Below, in pieces: positions 17,784-26,978 of a stretch of DNA of 64,000 nt. Origin of the DNA: Sporosarcina ureae (GTDB taxonomy: Bacteria; Bacillota; Bacilli; Bacillales_A; Planococcaceae); contig NZ_CP015109.1 in assembly GCF_002082015.1 (NCBI RefSeq), forward strand, positions 1,867,501-1,931,500, given 5' to 3'. Within the stretch, counting starts at the first letter, position 1. Each line of letters begins with the position of its first letter. The position numbers and the translations under genes are program-made. A model generated the notes under the pieces. It was not told where the DNA came from, did no database searches, and worked only from the letters and a program-made list of their open reading frames with translations.

Positions 17784-17828
17784 AAAACGGTCTATTCAAC
17801 AAAAAACTTGTTGAATAGACCGTTTTTT
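17784..17828. terminator. Bidirectional terminator between the regulator and selO
   Basis: AAACGGTCTATTCAACAA pairs with TTGTTGAATAGACCGTTT, with A and T runs on both sides. It serves two convergent genes. Confidence 0.93.
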
Positions 17829-19282
17829 CAGGTTCCACAATATGTTTGAAAAGTAGTTCCGTCTTCTGGCGGACTCACGTATTCTTCTTGTTCAGCTGTA
17901 TATGCATAAGGATTTTCAAGAACTTCGAGTAGCTTCATAAACGGATGCAGATCTCCAGTTTCAGCTGCCTGTAACACTTCTTCTACTCGGTGGTTTCTCG
18001 GAATAATTGATGGATTATGTTGCTTCATCAATGCTTCGACTGATTGCGCATCTTCCTTTTGACGTTGTAGTCTATCAACCCAACGCTCTTTCCATTCTAG
18101 AAAGTCGAGCTCATCGAACCACTCTTCTTGCTGCCCCAGCGTCAATGAACGGAAAGTGTTTGTATAGTCAGCCTGATGACTTTTCATAACAGTCAACAAG
18201 TCGTTTACTAATGTTTCATCGGCTTCCTCTTCATTGAACAAGCCTAATTTGGACCTCATACCTGCCAACCATTCCAAGCCGTAAATCGTGGCAAAATCGG
18301 AAAGTTTGCCTTCCGCTAACTTTACTGCTTCCGCTTGTTCTTCGTGAAGCAACGGCAAAAGTGTCTCGGCAAAACGAGTCAGATTCCATTCCGCTATACC
18401 GGGTTGATTGCGGTAAGAATAGCGTCCTTGCACGTCAATGGAGCTAAATACGGTTTGCGGGTCATAACGATCCATAAACGCACAAGGTCCATAGTCAATG
18501 GTCTCTCCGCTAATTGCCATATTATCTGTATTCATCACGCCATGAATGAAACCGGTAAGCTGCCAGCTCGCGATTAAAGATGCCTGACGCTTGATGACTT
18601 GTTCGAGTAGGAATACATAAGGTTGTGATTCTGATTCCACTCCAGGGAAATGACGTGTAATTGTGTAGTCTGCAAGAGCACGTAAATCCTCAACTACTTG
18701 TCTAGCCGCTGCGTATTGGAATGTTCCGACACGTAAATGACTCGAAGCCACTCTCGTCAATACCGCTCCGGTCAAGGCCGTTTCACGTAAAACAGGTTCT
18801 CCCGTTACTGTGACGGCTAAACTGCGTGTAGTAGGGATATTCAGTCCATGCATCGCTTCGCTAATTAAATACTCACGTAACATAGGCCCGAGAGCTGCAC
18901 GTCCGTCCCCACCACGCGAATAAGGTGTCCTTCCTGATCCCTTCAGTTGAACATCCACACGGTACCCTTCTGGCGTTAGATGCTCACCCAATAACATGGC
19001 ACGTCCATCACCTAGCATTGTAAAGTTACCAAATTGGTGACCAGCGTAAGCTTGGGCAATAGGTTCTATACCTTCCAGTTTTTTATTCCCAGCAAAAACA
19101 GCAATCGCTTCTTCCGAGTGCAAATGTTTTTCATCGAGACCGAGCGATACTGCCAGTTCATCATTAGTCACAACTAATTGCGGTGAGCTGACGGTATTTG
19201 GTTCCACTACGGTGTAAAATACTTCCGGTAGTTCACAGTAACTACAGTCAACTTTCCAGCCGATGTTTTGATTACGTTTCAT
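17828..19282 (-). CDS. selO: SelO family protein adenylyltransferase (YdiU)
   Basis: This 484-residue SelO pseudokinase-fold enzyme transfers AMP to Ser, Thr or Tyr side chains. Landmarks visible in order are [52 protein letters not shown] and [20 protein letters not shown]. These are followed by the metal/catalytic loop [20 protein letters not shown] and FMDRYDP. Length and all core motifs agree with the family. The C-terminus ends FQTYCGT, so it retains the conserved terminal Cys motif of the SelO family, with Cys rather than selenocysteine. Targets here are unknown. It is a single gene convergent with the regulator at 16484. Confidence 0.95.
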   Translation of the reverse strand: MKRNQNIGWKVDCSYCELPEVFYTVVEPNTVSSPQLVVTNDELAVSLGLDEKHLHSEEAIAVFAGNKKLEGIEPIAQAYAGHQFGNFTMLGDGRAMLLGEHLTPEGYRVDVQLKGSGRTPYSRGGDGRAALGPMLREYLISEAMHGLNIPTTRSLAVTVTGEPVLRETALTGAVLTRVASSHLRVGTFQYAAARQVVEDLRALADYTITRHFPGVESESQPYVFLLEQVIKRQASLIASWQLTGFIHGVMNTDNMAISGETIDYGPCAFMDRYDPQTVFSSIDVQGRYSYRNQPGIAEWNLTRFAETLLPLLHEEQAEAVKLAEGKLSDFATIYGLEWLAGMRSKLGLFNEEEADETLVNDLLTVMKSHQADYTNTFRSLTLGQQEEWFDELDFLEWKERWVDRLQRQKEDAQSVEALMKQHNPSIIPRNHRVEEVLQAAETGDLHPFMKLLEVLENPYAYTAEQEEYVSPPEDGTTFQTYCGT

Positions 19283-19491
19283 ATGTTGTTCTTCCTTTCC
19301 ATATGATGCCCTAGTATGAATTCTTCTTATTTGTTGTGCTCTATTTCACTAAATTCGCTTTCTTAATCCAGATGCCTGTATTGTAACACTTCGGTTATAG
19401 GCCGGCCAAAGCATTCGAATTACTGAAGTCGCTTCCATCATCAATCAACCAATCTATATTGAGCTTATGACCCAACAACCAGTATGAACAT

Positions 19492-19538
19492 AAAAAAGCT
19501 ATCCGAGACATCACTTGGTGTCCAGGATAGCTTTTTCA
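19492..19538 (-). terminator. Terminator of the yitT-type gene
   Basis: On the minus strand AAAGCTATCC pairs with GGATAGCTTT around a 20-nt loop and is followed by a T-run. It overlaps the 3' end of the coding sequence. Confidence 0.8.
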
Positions 19539-20393
19539 TGATACTTTCGCGAGTGAAAATCCTCTACCGAGAATTTCAGATGCATTCAGGAAGACGACAA
19601 ATGCCTGAGGTTCTTCCTCTCTTAAGATCTTTTTCAAGTAAATGGCTTCTGCTTGCTCTACCACACACAAGATCATAGTCTTCTCTTGATTGGAAAATCC
19701 TCCCACCGATCGAACCTTAGTCAATCCACGGTCAATCTCCTCTTTGATAATCGTCTGGATACGTTCTTCATTATCTGTAATAATCAACACTAGTTTAGAT
19801 TGGGATGTTTGTAACTGCACAAAGTCAATCACTTTACTCGTCACAAAAATCGCCATCATAGCAAATAATGCCAATTCGAGATTAAATACGATAGCAGACG
19901 CAATGACAACCAGTCCATCTACGAGTAATTGCGCATACCCACTGGACAAACCCGTATATTTCTTAACAATCTGTGCAACGGTCGCAAGTCCTCCAGTTGA
20001 CCCATTTCCCCGATAAACTACACCAAGCCCTACTCCTAACATAATACCCCCATAGATAGCTGACAATAAAGGGTTGTCAATTGTCGACGGGATGCCAGTT
20101 GTCAGCCAAATGGTTAGCGGTACAAAAAATGTGCCTACTAATGTTTTCAGACTAAAATCCTTGCCGAGAAGAAGAAAACCTATAAAAAATATCGGAATAT
20201 TAATAAGCCACTGCACAAAAGCAGGTTCAAATCCATACATCTCATACAGGATGGTACTAATTCCAGACACGCCCCCAGCGGCGAGTCTTGCCGGTAAGAA
20301 AAATATATTAAAAGCTAATCCGACTAAAATAGATCCGATTATAATCCAAACATATTCTATCAGTAACTTTTTCTTTGGTGAACGGGTTTTCAT
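19536..20393 (-). CDS. YitT family membrane protein (DUF161 + DUF2179)
   Basis: This 285-residue protein has about five or six N-terminal helices (starting YVWIIIGSILVGLAFNIFFLPARLAAGGVSGIS). A cytoplasmic DUF2179 domain forms the last 90 residues (KLVLIITDNEERIQTIIKEEIDRGLTKVRSVGGFSNQEKTMILCVV). Both parts are diagnostic of the YitT/YpjC/YvjA group common in Bacillales. The function of the family is not established. An AGGAGGTTTT ribosome site precedes the ATG. Confidence 0.92.
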   Translation of the reverse strand: MKTRSPKKKLLIEYVWIIIGSILVGLAFNIFFLPARLAAGGVSGISTILYEMYGFEPAFVQWLINIPIFFIGFLLLGKDFSLKTLVGTFFVPLTIWLTTGIPSTIDNPLLSAIYGGIMLGVGLGVVYRGNGSTGGLATVAQIVKKYTGLSSGYAQLLVDGLVVIASAIVFNLELALFAMMAIFVTSKVIDFVQLQTSQSKLVLIITDNEERIQTIIKEEIDRGLTKVRSVGGFSNQEKTMILCVVEQAEAIYLKKILREEEPQAFVVFLNASEILGRGFSLAKVS

Positions 20394-20550
20394 TCATAAA
20401 ACCTCCTGTCTTGATGAGCTAAAAGCACTTTTGCTATTTTACATCAAATAGTGATAGATGAATAGCCTATCATTCGTTCATAGGCATAAATGGTCTCCTC
20501 TGTGCATCTACTAGTTCTGATAGTAAATCCACACGGAAGGAAGCGATGTA

Positions 20551-22326
20551 TTGAAATTAACACCGTTTATCGATCAATTGCCTATTCCTCAGTACCTTAA
20601 TCCACTGGAGAGGCATAAGTGCTTTTCGTACTATGAAATTGGAATGAAGGAGTTCTTTCACGAATTCCATTCCGAGTTGGCACCTACAAAGATCTGGGGG
20701 TATGAGGGGCAATTCCCCGGCCCGCTCGTCAATGTGAACAGTGGTGAATGTGCGCATATTAAGTGGAAGAATGAACTTCCCGACGAACATTTCCTACCCA
20801 TTGACAGAACGTTGCACGGTTCTAGTGAACATATGCCAGATGTTCGCACAGTGGTGCATTTACATGGAGCGGAAGTCGAACCTGAAAGTGATGGTCATCC
20901 GGAAGCATGGTTTACGAATAACTATCACACAGTAGGCGCAGTATTTGATTCTCCTGTTTATAAATATAATAATAATCAGCGTGCCGCTACACTTTGGTAT
21001 CATGACCACGCGGTCGGCATTACACGCTTGAACGTCTATGCAGGGCTGGTTGGAATGTATATCATCCGAGATGAAGAAGAACGCAAACTGAACCTCCCCT
21101 CTGGAGCATATGAGATTCCACTCATTATTGCTGACCGAGGATTTAACGAAGATGGTTCACTTTTCTATTCAGACACAACTACTGTAAGACCAGGACCTGT
21201 ACAGCCCGGATTGACATTCCCTCATCCTTCCGTCACACCTGGTGAAGCATTTGAAAACATCACAGTCAACGGTAAGGTCTGGCCATACTTAGAAGTAGAG
21301 CCGAGAAAATACCGATTCCGCATATTGAACGCTTCAAATGAACGCTTTTACAAAATGAACTTATCGAACGGTCAGAAAATCATACAAATCGGTTCAGATG
21401 GTGGTTTATTGGAAACGCCTGTATATATGGATGAGTTAACAATTGCACCGGCTGAACGAATGGACGTAATTATTGACTTCTCCAAACTAGCACCCGACGA
21501 GACGATCGTATTGGAGAATACCGCAGCTACACCGTTTGATTTTCCACCGCCAGCAGGCACTCTTCCTGATCCCGAAACTGATGGCCAGATTATGCAGTTT
21601 AGGGTGATTGAATCAACGGGACCAGATACAAGCAACGTTCCCGCAGTACTCAGCAACATACCTAAACTACGGGAATGTGACGCTGCTCAAACACGCGACA
21701 TTACACTCGATGCAGACATTGATGAATATGGCCGTTTAAAGTTCCTGTTTAATAATAAAGGTTTCATGGAACGAATCGACTTCAAGCCTAAACTGAATGA
21801 TACAGAGATCTGGCGTATCATCAACACGGCTGGTGCAACGCATCCTATACACATCCACTTGATCCAATTCCAGATTCTCGACCGTATCCCGTTTGACGCC
21901 CAAGGTTTCACAGCAAATGGGCTACTCAGTTTCACGGGGCCCCCTGTACAACCTGACGTCAATGAACGTGGTTGGAAAGACGTCGTGCAGTCTCCACCTG
22001 GGTTTGTGACACGGGTCATTATGCGTTTTGCTCCATTCACCGGTCGATATATGTTACACTGTCATATTTTAGAACACGAAGATCACGATATGATGCGTAC
22101 TTTCGAAGTAGTAGAGCGAAAATGTGAATGCAAAAATGTTTGCACATGCAAGAAGCATAACCCAGAACGTACATGCGAATGCAAGAAGAAGTGCACGTGT
22201 CGTGGCAAGTGCACATGTAAAAAGTCCTGTACTTGCAAGAAAAAGAAATCAAAAGAAGAACGTCGTCATAAAAAGTGTCCGAAGTGCCCGCCTTGCTCTG
22301 AGACGTATCGATGCGAATGTGAATGA
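20551..22326 (+). CDS. CotA-like multicopper oxidase with a cysteine-rich C-terminal tail
   Basis: This 591-residue, three-cupredoxin multicopper oxidase resembles spore-coat laccase/bilirubin oxidase CotA (513 aa in B. subtilis). Copper ligands are all present: HLHG (103-106), WYHDH (149-153), HPIHIH in the third domain and the type 1 site HCHILEHEDHDMM (Cys504, His509, axial Met514). No signal peptide is present, as for CotA. Residues 524-591 are an added lysine-rich tail with 17 cysteines in CxC repeats (CTC, CEC, CxxC). The start is TTG at 20551 with GGAAGGAAG upstream. The tail could bind copper or cross-link the protein into the coat; this is inference. Confidence 0.92.
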   Translation: MKLTPFIDQLPIPQYLNPLERHKCFSYYEIGMKEFFHEFHSELAPTKIWGYEGQFPGPLVNVNSGECAHIKWKNELPDEHFLPIDRTLHGSSEHMPDVRTVVHLHGAEVEPESDGHPEAWFTNNYHTVGAVFDSPVYKYNNNQRAATLWYHDHAVGITRLNVYAGLVGMYIIRDEEERKLNLPSGAYEIPLIIADRGFNEDGSLFYSDTTTVRPGPVQPGLTFPHPSVTPGEAFENITVNGKVWPYLEVEPRKYRFRILNASNERFYKMNLSNGQKIIQIGSDGGLLETPVYMDELTIAPAERMDVIIDFSKLAPDETIVLENTAATPFDFPPPAGTLPDPETDGQIMQFRVIESTGPDTSNVPAVLSNIPKLRECDAAQTRDITLDADIDEYGRLKFLFNNKGFMERIDFKPKLNDTEIWRIINTAGATHPIHIHLIQFQILDRIPFDAQGFTANGLLSFTGPPVQPDVNERGWKDVVQSPPGFVTRVIMRFAPFTGRYMLHCHILEHEDHDMMRTFEVVERKCECKNVCTCKKHNPERTCECKKKCTCRGKCTCKKSCTCKKKKSKEERRHKKCPKCPPCSETYRCECE

Positions 22327-22335
22327 TGAAAAAGG

Positions 22336-22369
22336 ACCCTGCGAGATATTTATCTCTCGCAGGGTTTTT
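22336..22369. terminator. Terminator between the oxidase and the helicase gene
   Basis: ACCCTGCGAGAGATA-type arms (ACCCTGCGAGA / TCTCGCAGGGT) are followed by TTTTT on the plus strand. It also lies at the convergent stop of the minus-strand gene at 22368. Confidence 0.85.
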
Positions 22370-25259
22370 AGGCTTCTATCAAATAATCATAGAGCGTACT
22401 TTCTACTGGGTGTTCCATTACCATATTCATATGGACAACTGGCAAACTTTTCAGCTTCTCATCTAAGATTAAATCTTCTGATACACTTTGTTGGTCAGGA
22501 AACCCTTTTCCCAAATAATAGAATCCCTTATCAATATCATCTTTTTGTACAAATATATGAATATCTATAGCCTTCTCCTTTGCTTGAATGATAGATTGAA
22601 CTTCTTTGGAATGTAGTGTTCTATTATTTTTCGAATACCATGTGAATAGTTCAGGGCTTATAAATTTATCACCATAATTTACGCTAGCTTTGATTTGTTT
22701 CATTTTATGATACGTAACAAAAATAGGGCAGGTCCCATGCTTAGCCCGATAACCATACATAGTCGAGCTTTCATCAGCATGCCAGTTCAATAACTTACAA
22801 ACATCTTTTCGTGAATATTTGGCATGCAGCGTTAATTTATTTGCACAATCGTATACTTTAGACTTTTCTTTCGCACTGCGCAACACATCGGTCATAAGGA
22901 AGACAGCATAGGAGTCATTTTCTACACTTCGCTGAATCTCTTCATTGAATGTGAAGATTTGATTGTGATCCATCGTAATAATAGCTCGACCTCCATATTT
23001 CTTTTGTGTATTTTGTGTAAAGAACGACAAATCATATATACGCTTAACAGAGTCAATTGTATCCTGATCAACACGGCACCCCATTATATCCAGTTCTTTC
23101 AGGAACTCATCCAGTTGGACGCTTCCGTTCACAAGCAACAGCTCCGCTAGAACAACTTCATGAATTCGCTTGCCACTAATTAATTCAACGGATAACATTG
23201 TCAACACTTGGCTTTCATAAGGAGTGATCAATGGGATGCTTTCTTTAATACGCATAAGAAAATCAAAATAACTTGTATGCTCTTCCATGATAATGGCAGG
23301 ATCAATGGAGTGATGTTCTATAAAGTCAAACAGATAGGGCACCTTGCCTACTTTGTTTTTCAAGTCCTGATATGCTTCCCTCAAAATCTTTATAGAGTTC
23401 AACTTACTACTGTTAATAGAATCGAAAATTCGCTTCTGTGCAACCTCTTCAAAATTGATTGTCGAGACACCTTTAATATAACTAGTATCTTTCATACTCC
23501 GTCGAACATTGTCTTTATTCATCGAACGATCGCCAGACAACGCTATAGGAATCAAATAGTTGTTCGCATAGTTTCCGATGAAATCAATGACTGTAACAAA
23601 AGGTTTGTCTTGATCTTTGCGCAGTCCCCGTCCTAATTGTTGAATGAAAATAATACTGGACTGTGTTTGTCTAAGCATGACCACTTGATTGATACTGGGA
23701 ATATCGATACCTTCATTGAAAATATCCACAGTCAGTATATAATCGAGTTTACCATTTTCCAGCTGAACGATTCTGCGCATGCGTTCATCATACGAATCAT
23801 CACCCGTTAATGCTACGGTTCTATAGCCGCGCAAATTTAGTTCTCTTGATAATTCACGAGCCTCTTCTTTTCGGCTACAAAACATCAAGCCCCTCACTTG
23901 ATCACCGGCATGACTATAATAGGATATTTTTTCAATGACATGCTCTACACGTTCATTCGTTACCAATTTAGAAAGAACCGTGTGGTCACCAATTAGCTCA
24001 CCGTCTATTTCAAAATCCGTCACGCCGAAGTAATGAAACGGACACAGCATATCTTCTTCGAGTGCTTCCTGAAGACGAATCTCATACGCAATATTATAAT
24101 CGAAGAGTTCGTATATGTTGAAATCGTCTGTTCGTTCAGGTGTTGCAGTCATCCCCATCAGAAACTGAGGTGTGAAATAATTCATCACACGTAAATAGCT
24201 CGCTGCACCCGCCTTATGTACTTCATCTATTAAAATATAATCAAAGTCTTGCGGATGAAAGTTCCTCAGATTTTCAGGCTTAGACAATGTTTGAATACTT
24301 GCAAACATATATTTCCTATCTGACTGCCGGTTGGCTCCGACATATAACCCAAAATCTTCGTCGATTCCCCCAAGTACTCGCTTGAAGTCTTCCATAGCTT
24401 TCTTCAAGATTTGCTCCCTATGCACAATGAATAGCATACGTTTCGGTGCAAATTTACGAACATCAAATGCGGATAGGTATGTCTTTCCTGTACCTGTTGC
24501 TGAAATAACCAACCCTTTAGCCTGACCATTTGCCCGCACAGCTTCAATACTTGCAAGAGCCGCTTGTTGCATTTTATTCGGTGTAATTTCTAGCGCTTGC
24601 TCAATTGCATTCGTTTGATAGGCAGATGGATGCTCGAATACTTGAACCGTACGTGTCTGATCTGCATGTTCTTGATAAATCGTTTCATAGTATTCGATCC
24701 ACTCTTCAGTCAATACATTGGCATCCGACCATACATCTTCAAACTGATCTTTAAAATGATAGACAATTTCCCCATCACGATGAGACGTCAGTTTCACATT
24801 CCACTCGTAATTCACTTGTAGCGCATGGGCCGTTAAGTTGGAACTGCCTACAATTAATGAATATTGATCGCCTTGTTGAAAAATATAACCCTTTGAATGA
24901 AAACCTTCCTTTTCAGTAAGACGTACATCTACGTTCGGTATGTTCAGAAGCTCACGAAATACTTTTGGCTGATTGAAGTATAGGTAAGTAGACGTAATGA
25001 TTCGGCCGTTTACGCCTCGTTTATGTAAATCATAGAATAAGGATTTAAGTGTAGCTAGTCCACTTTCCGTAATAAATGCTACCGAAAATAAGAATTGTTC
25101 ACAGTGTCGAAGTTCGTCTTGAAGCGAGGATAGTACTGTCGTATTCTTAGTTGAACTATTTACTAATAGCTCGGGTTTATAACTACCACTCTGATGATGT
25201 TCTTTATTTACAAACCCTTTATGTAACGACGCCTCCAGTTGTCGTATAAAATCTCCCAT
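22368..25259 (-). CDS. PLD-nuclease / superfamily II helicase / DUF3427 fusion protein
   Basis: This 963-residue protein has an N-terminal phospholipase-D-like nuclease domain with one HxK motif (HSKGYIF at 121-127, then SSNLT at 139-143). A DEAD/DEAH-type helicase follows: Walker A ATGTGKT (254-260), DEVH (345-348), TATPER (371-376) and motif VI QQLGRGLR (near 540). The C-terminal 400 residues are of DUF3427 type. The layout resembles restriction or DNA-repair ATPases that load on damaged or foreign DNA. It starts 24 bp after a Nudix gene, with GAGAGGTG ribosome site, so the two are probably co-transcribed. Only one PLD motif is seen, implying dimerisation for catalysis. Confidence 0.88.
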   Translation of the reverse strand: MGDFIRQLEASLHKGFVNKEHHQSGSYKPELLVNSSTKNTTVLSSLQDELRHCEQFLFSVAFITESGLATLKSLFYDLHKRGVNGRIITSTYLYFNQPKVFRELLNIPNVDVRLTEKEGFHSKGYIFQQGDQYSLIVGSSNLTAHALQVNYEWNVKLTSHRDGEIVYHFKDQFEDVWSDANVLTEEWIEYYETIYQEHADQTRTVQVFEHPSAYQTNAIEQALEITPNKMQQAALASIEAVRANGQAKGLVISATGTGKTYLSAFDVRKFAPKRMLFIVHREQILKKAMEDFKRVLGGIDEDFGLYVGANRQSDRKYMFASIQTLSKPENLRNFHPQDFDYILIDEVHKAGAASYLRVMNYFTPQFLMGMTATPERTDDFNIYELFDYNIAYEIRLQEALEEDMLCPFHYFGVTDFEIDGELIGDHTVLSKLVTNERVEHVIEKISYYSHAGDQVRGLMFCSRKEEARELSRELNLRGYRTVALTGDDSYDERMRRIVQLENGKLDYILTVDIFNEGIDIPSINQVVMLRQTQSSIIFIQQLGRGLRKDQDKPFVTVIDFIGNYANNYLIPIALSGDRSMNKDNVRRSMKDTSYIKGVSTINFEEVAQKRIFDSINSSKLNSIKILREAYQDLKNKVGKVPYLFDFIEHHSIDPAIIMEEHTSYFDFLMRIKESIPLITPYESQVLTMLSVELISGKRIHEVVLAELLLVNGSVQLDEFLKELDIMGCRVDQDTIDSVKRIYDLSFFTQNTQKKYGGRAIITMDHNQIFTFNEEIQRSVENDSYAVFLMTDVLRSAKEKSKVYDCANKLTLHAKYSRKDVCKLLNWHADESSTMYGYRAKHGTCPIFVTYHKMKQIKASVNYGDKFISPELFTWYSKNNRTLHSKEVQSIIQAKEKAIDIHIFVQKDDIDKGFYYLGKGFPDQQSVSEDLILDEKLKSLPVVHMNMVMEHPVESTLYDYLIEA

Positions 25260-25283
25260 CGCACTGACACCTCTCTCTTTATG

Positions 25284-25676
25284 CTATTGATTTTCCACTT
25301 CTTTAATCGCCGGTATATCCGCAGGTGCCCATTCCAGCGTATGTAACTGATCTTTTGCAATCCAACGTAATTCCGCATGTTCTGTCGCAATAGGCTTTCC
25401 TTCCACAATTTTCGCCATGAAAGTTTCCAATCGAACAATGACCTTTTCGTACTCATATGTAGTGTCATCTACTGCTTCTCCTACAGTAATGGTGCAACCC
25501 AATTCTTCTAGAATTTCACGTCGTAGGGCTTGCTGAAGTGTTTCCCCCGCTTCTATTTTGCCTCCTGGGAATTCCCAATAGTTCGGCAGTGTCATCGTAG
25601 GACTACGAAGTGCAGCTAATACTTCACCTTTCTCGTTTTCAATCACTGCTCCCACTACATGTACATTTTTTTTCAT
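25284..25676 (-). CDS. Nudix hydrolase, MutT-like (deoxy)nucleoside triphosphate pyrophosphohydrolase
   Basis: This 130-residue protein has a full Nudix box: GGKIEAGETLQQALRREILEELG (residues about 38-60) with the REILEE metal-binding core. The start MKKNVHVVGAVIENEKGEVL and the WEFPGG segment are typical of MutT/CTP pyrophosphohydrolases that clear damaged nucleotides such as 8-oxo-dGTP. It is first in a two-gene unit with the PLD-helicase-DUF3427 protein. That linkage suggests a shared role in nucleotide or DNA damage, or in defence, which is inference. Confidence 0.9.
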   Translation of the reverse strand: MKKNVHVVGAVIENEKGEVLAALRSPTMTLPNYWEFPGGKIEAGETLQQALRREILEELGCTITVGEAVDDTTYEYEKVIVRLETFMAKIVEGKPIATEHAELRWIAKDQLHTLEWAPADIPAIKEVENQ

Positions 25677-25830
25677 TTGTTACGACCTCCATCTTATTGC
25701 CATCCATTTGGGATCCATTATACCATCAACCCCTATAAAATGAAGAAGGCTTCCCATGTTTCACTCTGCATTAAATCAGGAATACTTAACTATGGATCAC
25801 ACTATAATGAAACAAAGTGGAGGTGGAGAA

Positions 25831-26616
25831 ATGAAACAAGAGAACACTTCTATACTTTTACGCATTGCTATTGTTATAACCTACGCAATCATGATCACAG
25901 CTAACGCATTGGCCAATATCCTTCCTCTAAATGGACAAACGACAGGAGAGATATCAGATAAATACGGAAACCTATTTGCGCCGGCCGGATTTACGTTTTC
26001 TATTTGGAGTCTAATCTACTTCCTGTTACTACTTCATGTTATCTATCAACTTGGTCTTTTCCAAAAGAAGAAAAACCCAAAACTTCTTAGTCAAGTAGGT
26101 ATTTGGCTCTGTATCTCCTCTGTACTAAACGCATCGTGGATTGTCTTATGGCATTACGAATATCTATTACTTTCTGTTATCGTCATGTTATTCATGTTGC
26201 TAACATTAATAAGAATCAATATTCTCATATTTAATGCATCGCTGACTAGAAGAGAAGCGTTCTTCATAAAGCTTCCGTTCAGCATCTATTTCGGATGGAT
26301 TACCATTGCTACGATTGCAAATATTACCGCTTTTCTCGTTTCTATTGATTGGGACGGATTGGGTTTATCTGACGTCAAATGGACGATGATCATTTTATTC
26401 TTCGGAGCTGCTATCGGGATTCTAACTACGATACGACGTTTAGATATAGCTTATGCACTTGTATTGATTTGGGCATATTACGGTATCTATTCCAAACACA
26501 TTTCGGAAATGGGATTTAATGGGGAATATCCCTCTGTTATCTTATCTATCCTTATCTGTTTGGCTCTCATAACTTTGGCCGTTGTGCTTGTTGCAGTAAA
26601 AAAACTTCGCAGATAA
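25831..26616 (+). CDS. Tryptophan-rich sensory protein (TspO/MBR family, long form)
   Basis: This 261-residue membrane protein has about seven helices. The conserved start NALANILPLNGQTTGEISDKYGNLFAPAGFTFSIWSLIYFLL identifies the long Firmicute branch of the TspO/MBR family, whose short members bind porphyrins and other hydrophobic ligands. ATG at 25831 is chosen because GTGGAGGTGGAG precedes it; the frame stays open for 25 codons upstream without a ribosome site. The ligand is unknown. The long members lack clear biochemical data. Confidence 0.82.
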   Translation: MKQENTSILLRIAIVITYAIMITANALANILPLNGQTTGEISDKYGNLFAPAGFTFSIWSLIYFLLLLHVIYQLGLFQKKKNPKLLSQVGIWLCISSVLNASWIVLWHYEYLLLSVIVMLFMLLTLIRINILIFNASLTRREAFFIKLPFSIYFGWITIATIANITAFLVSIDWDGLGLSDVKWTMIILFFGAAIGILTTIRRLDIAYALVLIWAYYGIYSKHISEMGFNGEYPSVILSILICLALITLAVVLVAVKKLRR

Positions 26617-26620
26617 AAAA

Positions 26621-26655
26621 GCGCAAAGGAGTAGGCAACGGCCTCTTCCTTTGCG
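26621..26655 (+). terminator. Hairpin after the TspO-like gene
   Basis: CGCAAAGGA pairs with TCCTTTGCG around a 15-nt loop. No good T-run follows, so termination strength is uncertain. Confidence 0.45.
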
Positions 26656-26978
26656 TCAAATACTTATGCCATTAGGTTGTGTTATCATACAGTACCCAAT
26701 ACTTACATATTACTACAAAAACTTATCGTGATGAATTTAACAGCCTATCCAATCGAGGTTAATTAAATCGTTGCGCCACTGATCAATGGCACGTTAAACA
26801 GTACAGCATAGGTAATGTTTAGCCAAGCTGCCTAAACAGAACTCCATAAAACTAACAATTGATAACATGCCTGTTGCCATGATAGGAACAAAGTATCCAG
26901 GAAGTTGGTTTTCCACAAACCGTACAAGACAGACAAATCGCCCACCCCATGTAAATGGAATGGACGTATGCTTAAAAT
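26656..26978. other. Intergenic region with a short membrane-protein-like frame (minus strand)
   Basis: No complete gene is seen. On the minus strand about 55 codons (around 26790-26950) read GGRFVCLVRFVENQLPGYFVPIMATG and continue as hydrophobic sequence before a stop, with no ribosome site. It may be a remnant of a transporter gene lost here; the family is not recognisable. Confidence 0.25.

Noticed and set aside
22037..22252. Cysteine-rich frame on the strand opposite the CotA tail
   Set aside because: It is the complement of the CxC repeats of the real gene; it has no ribosome site of its own.
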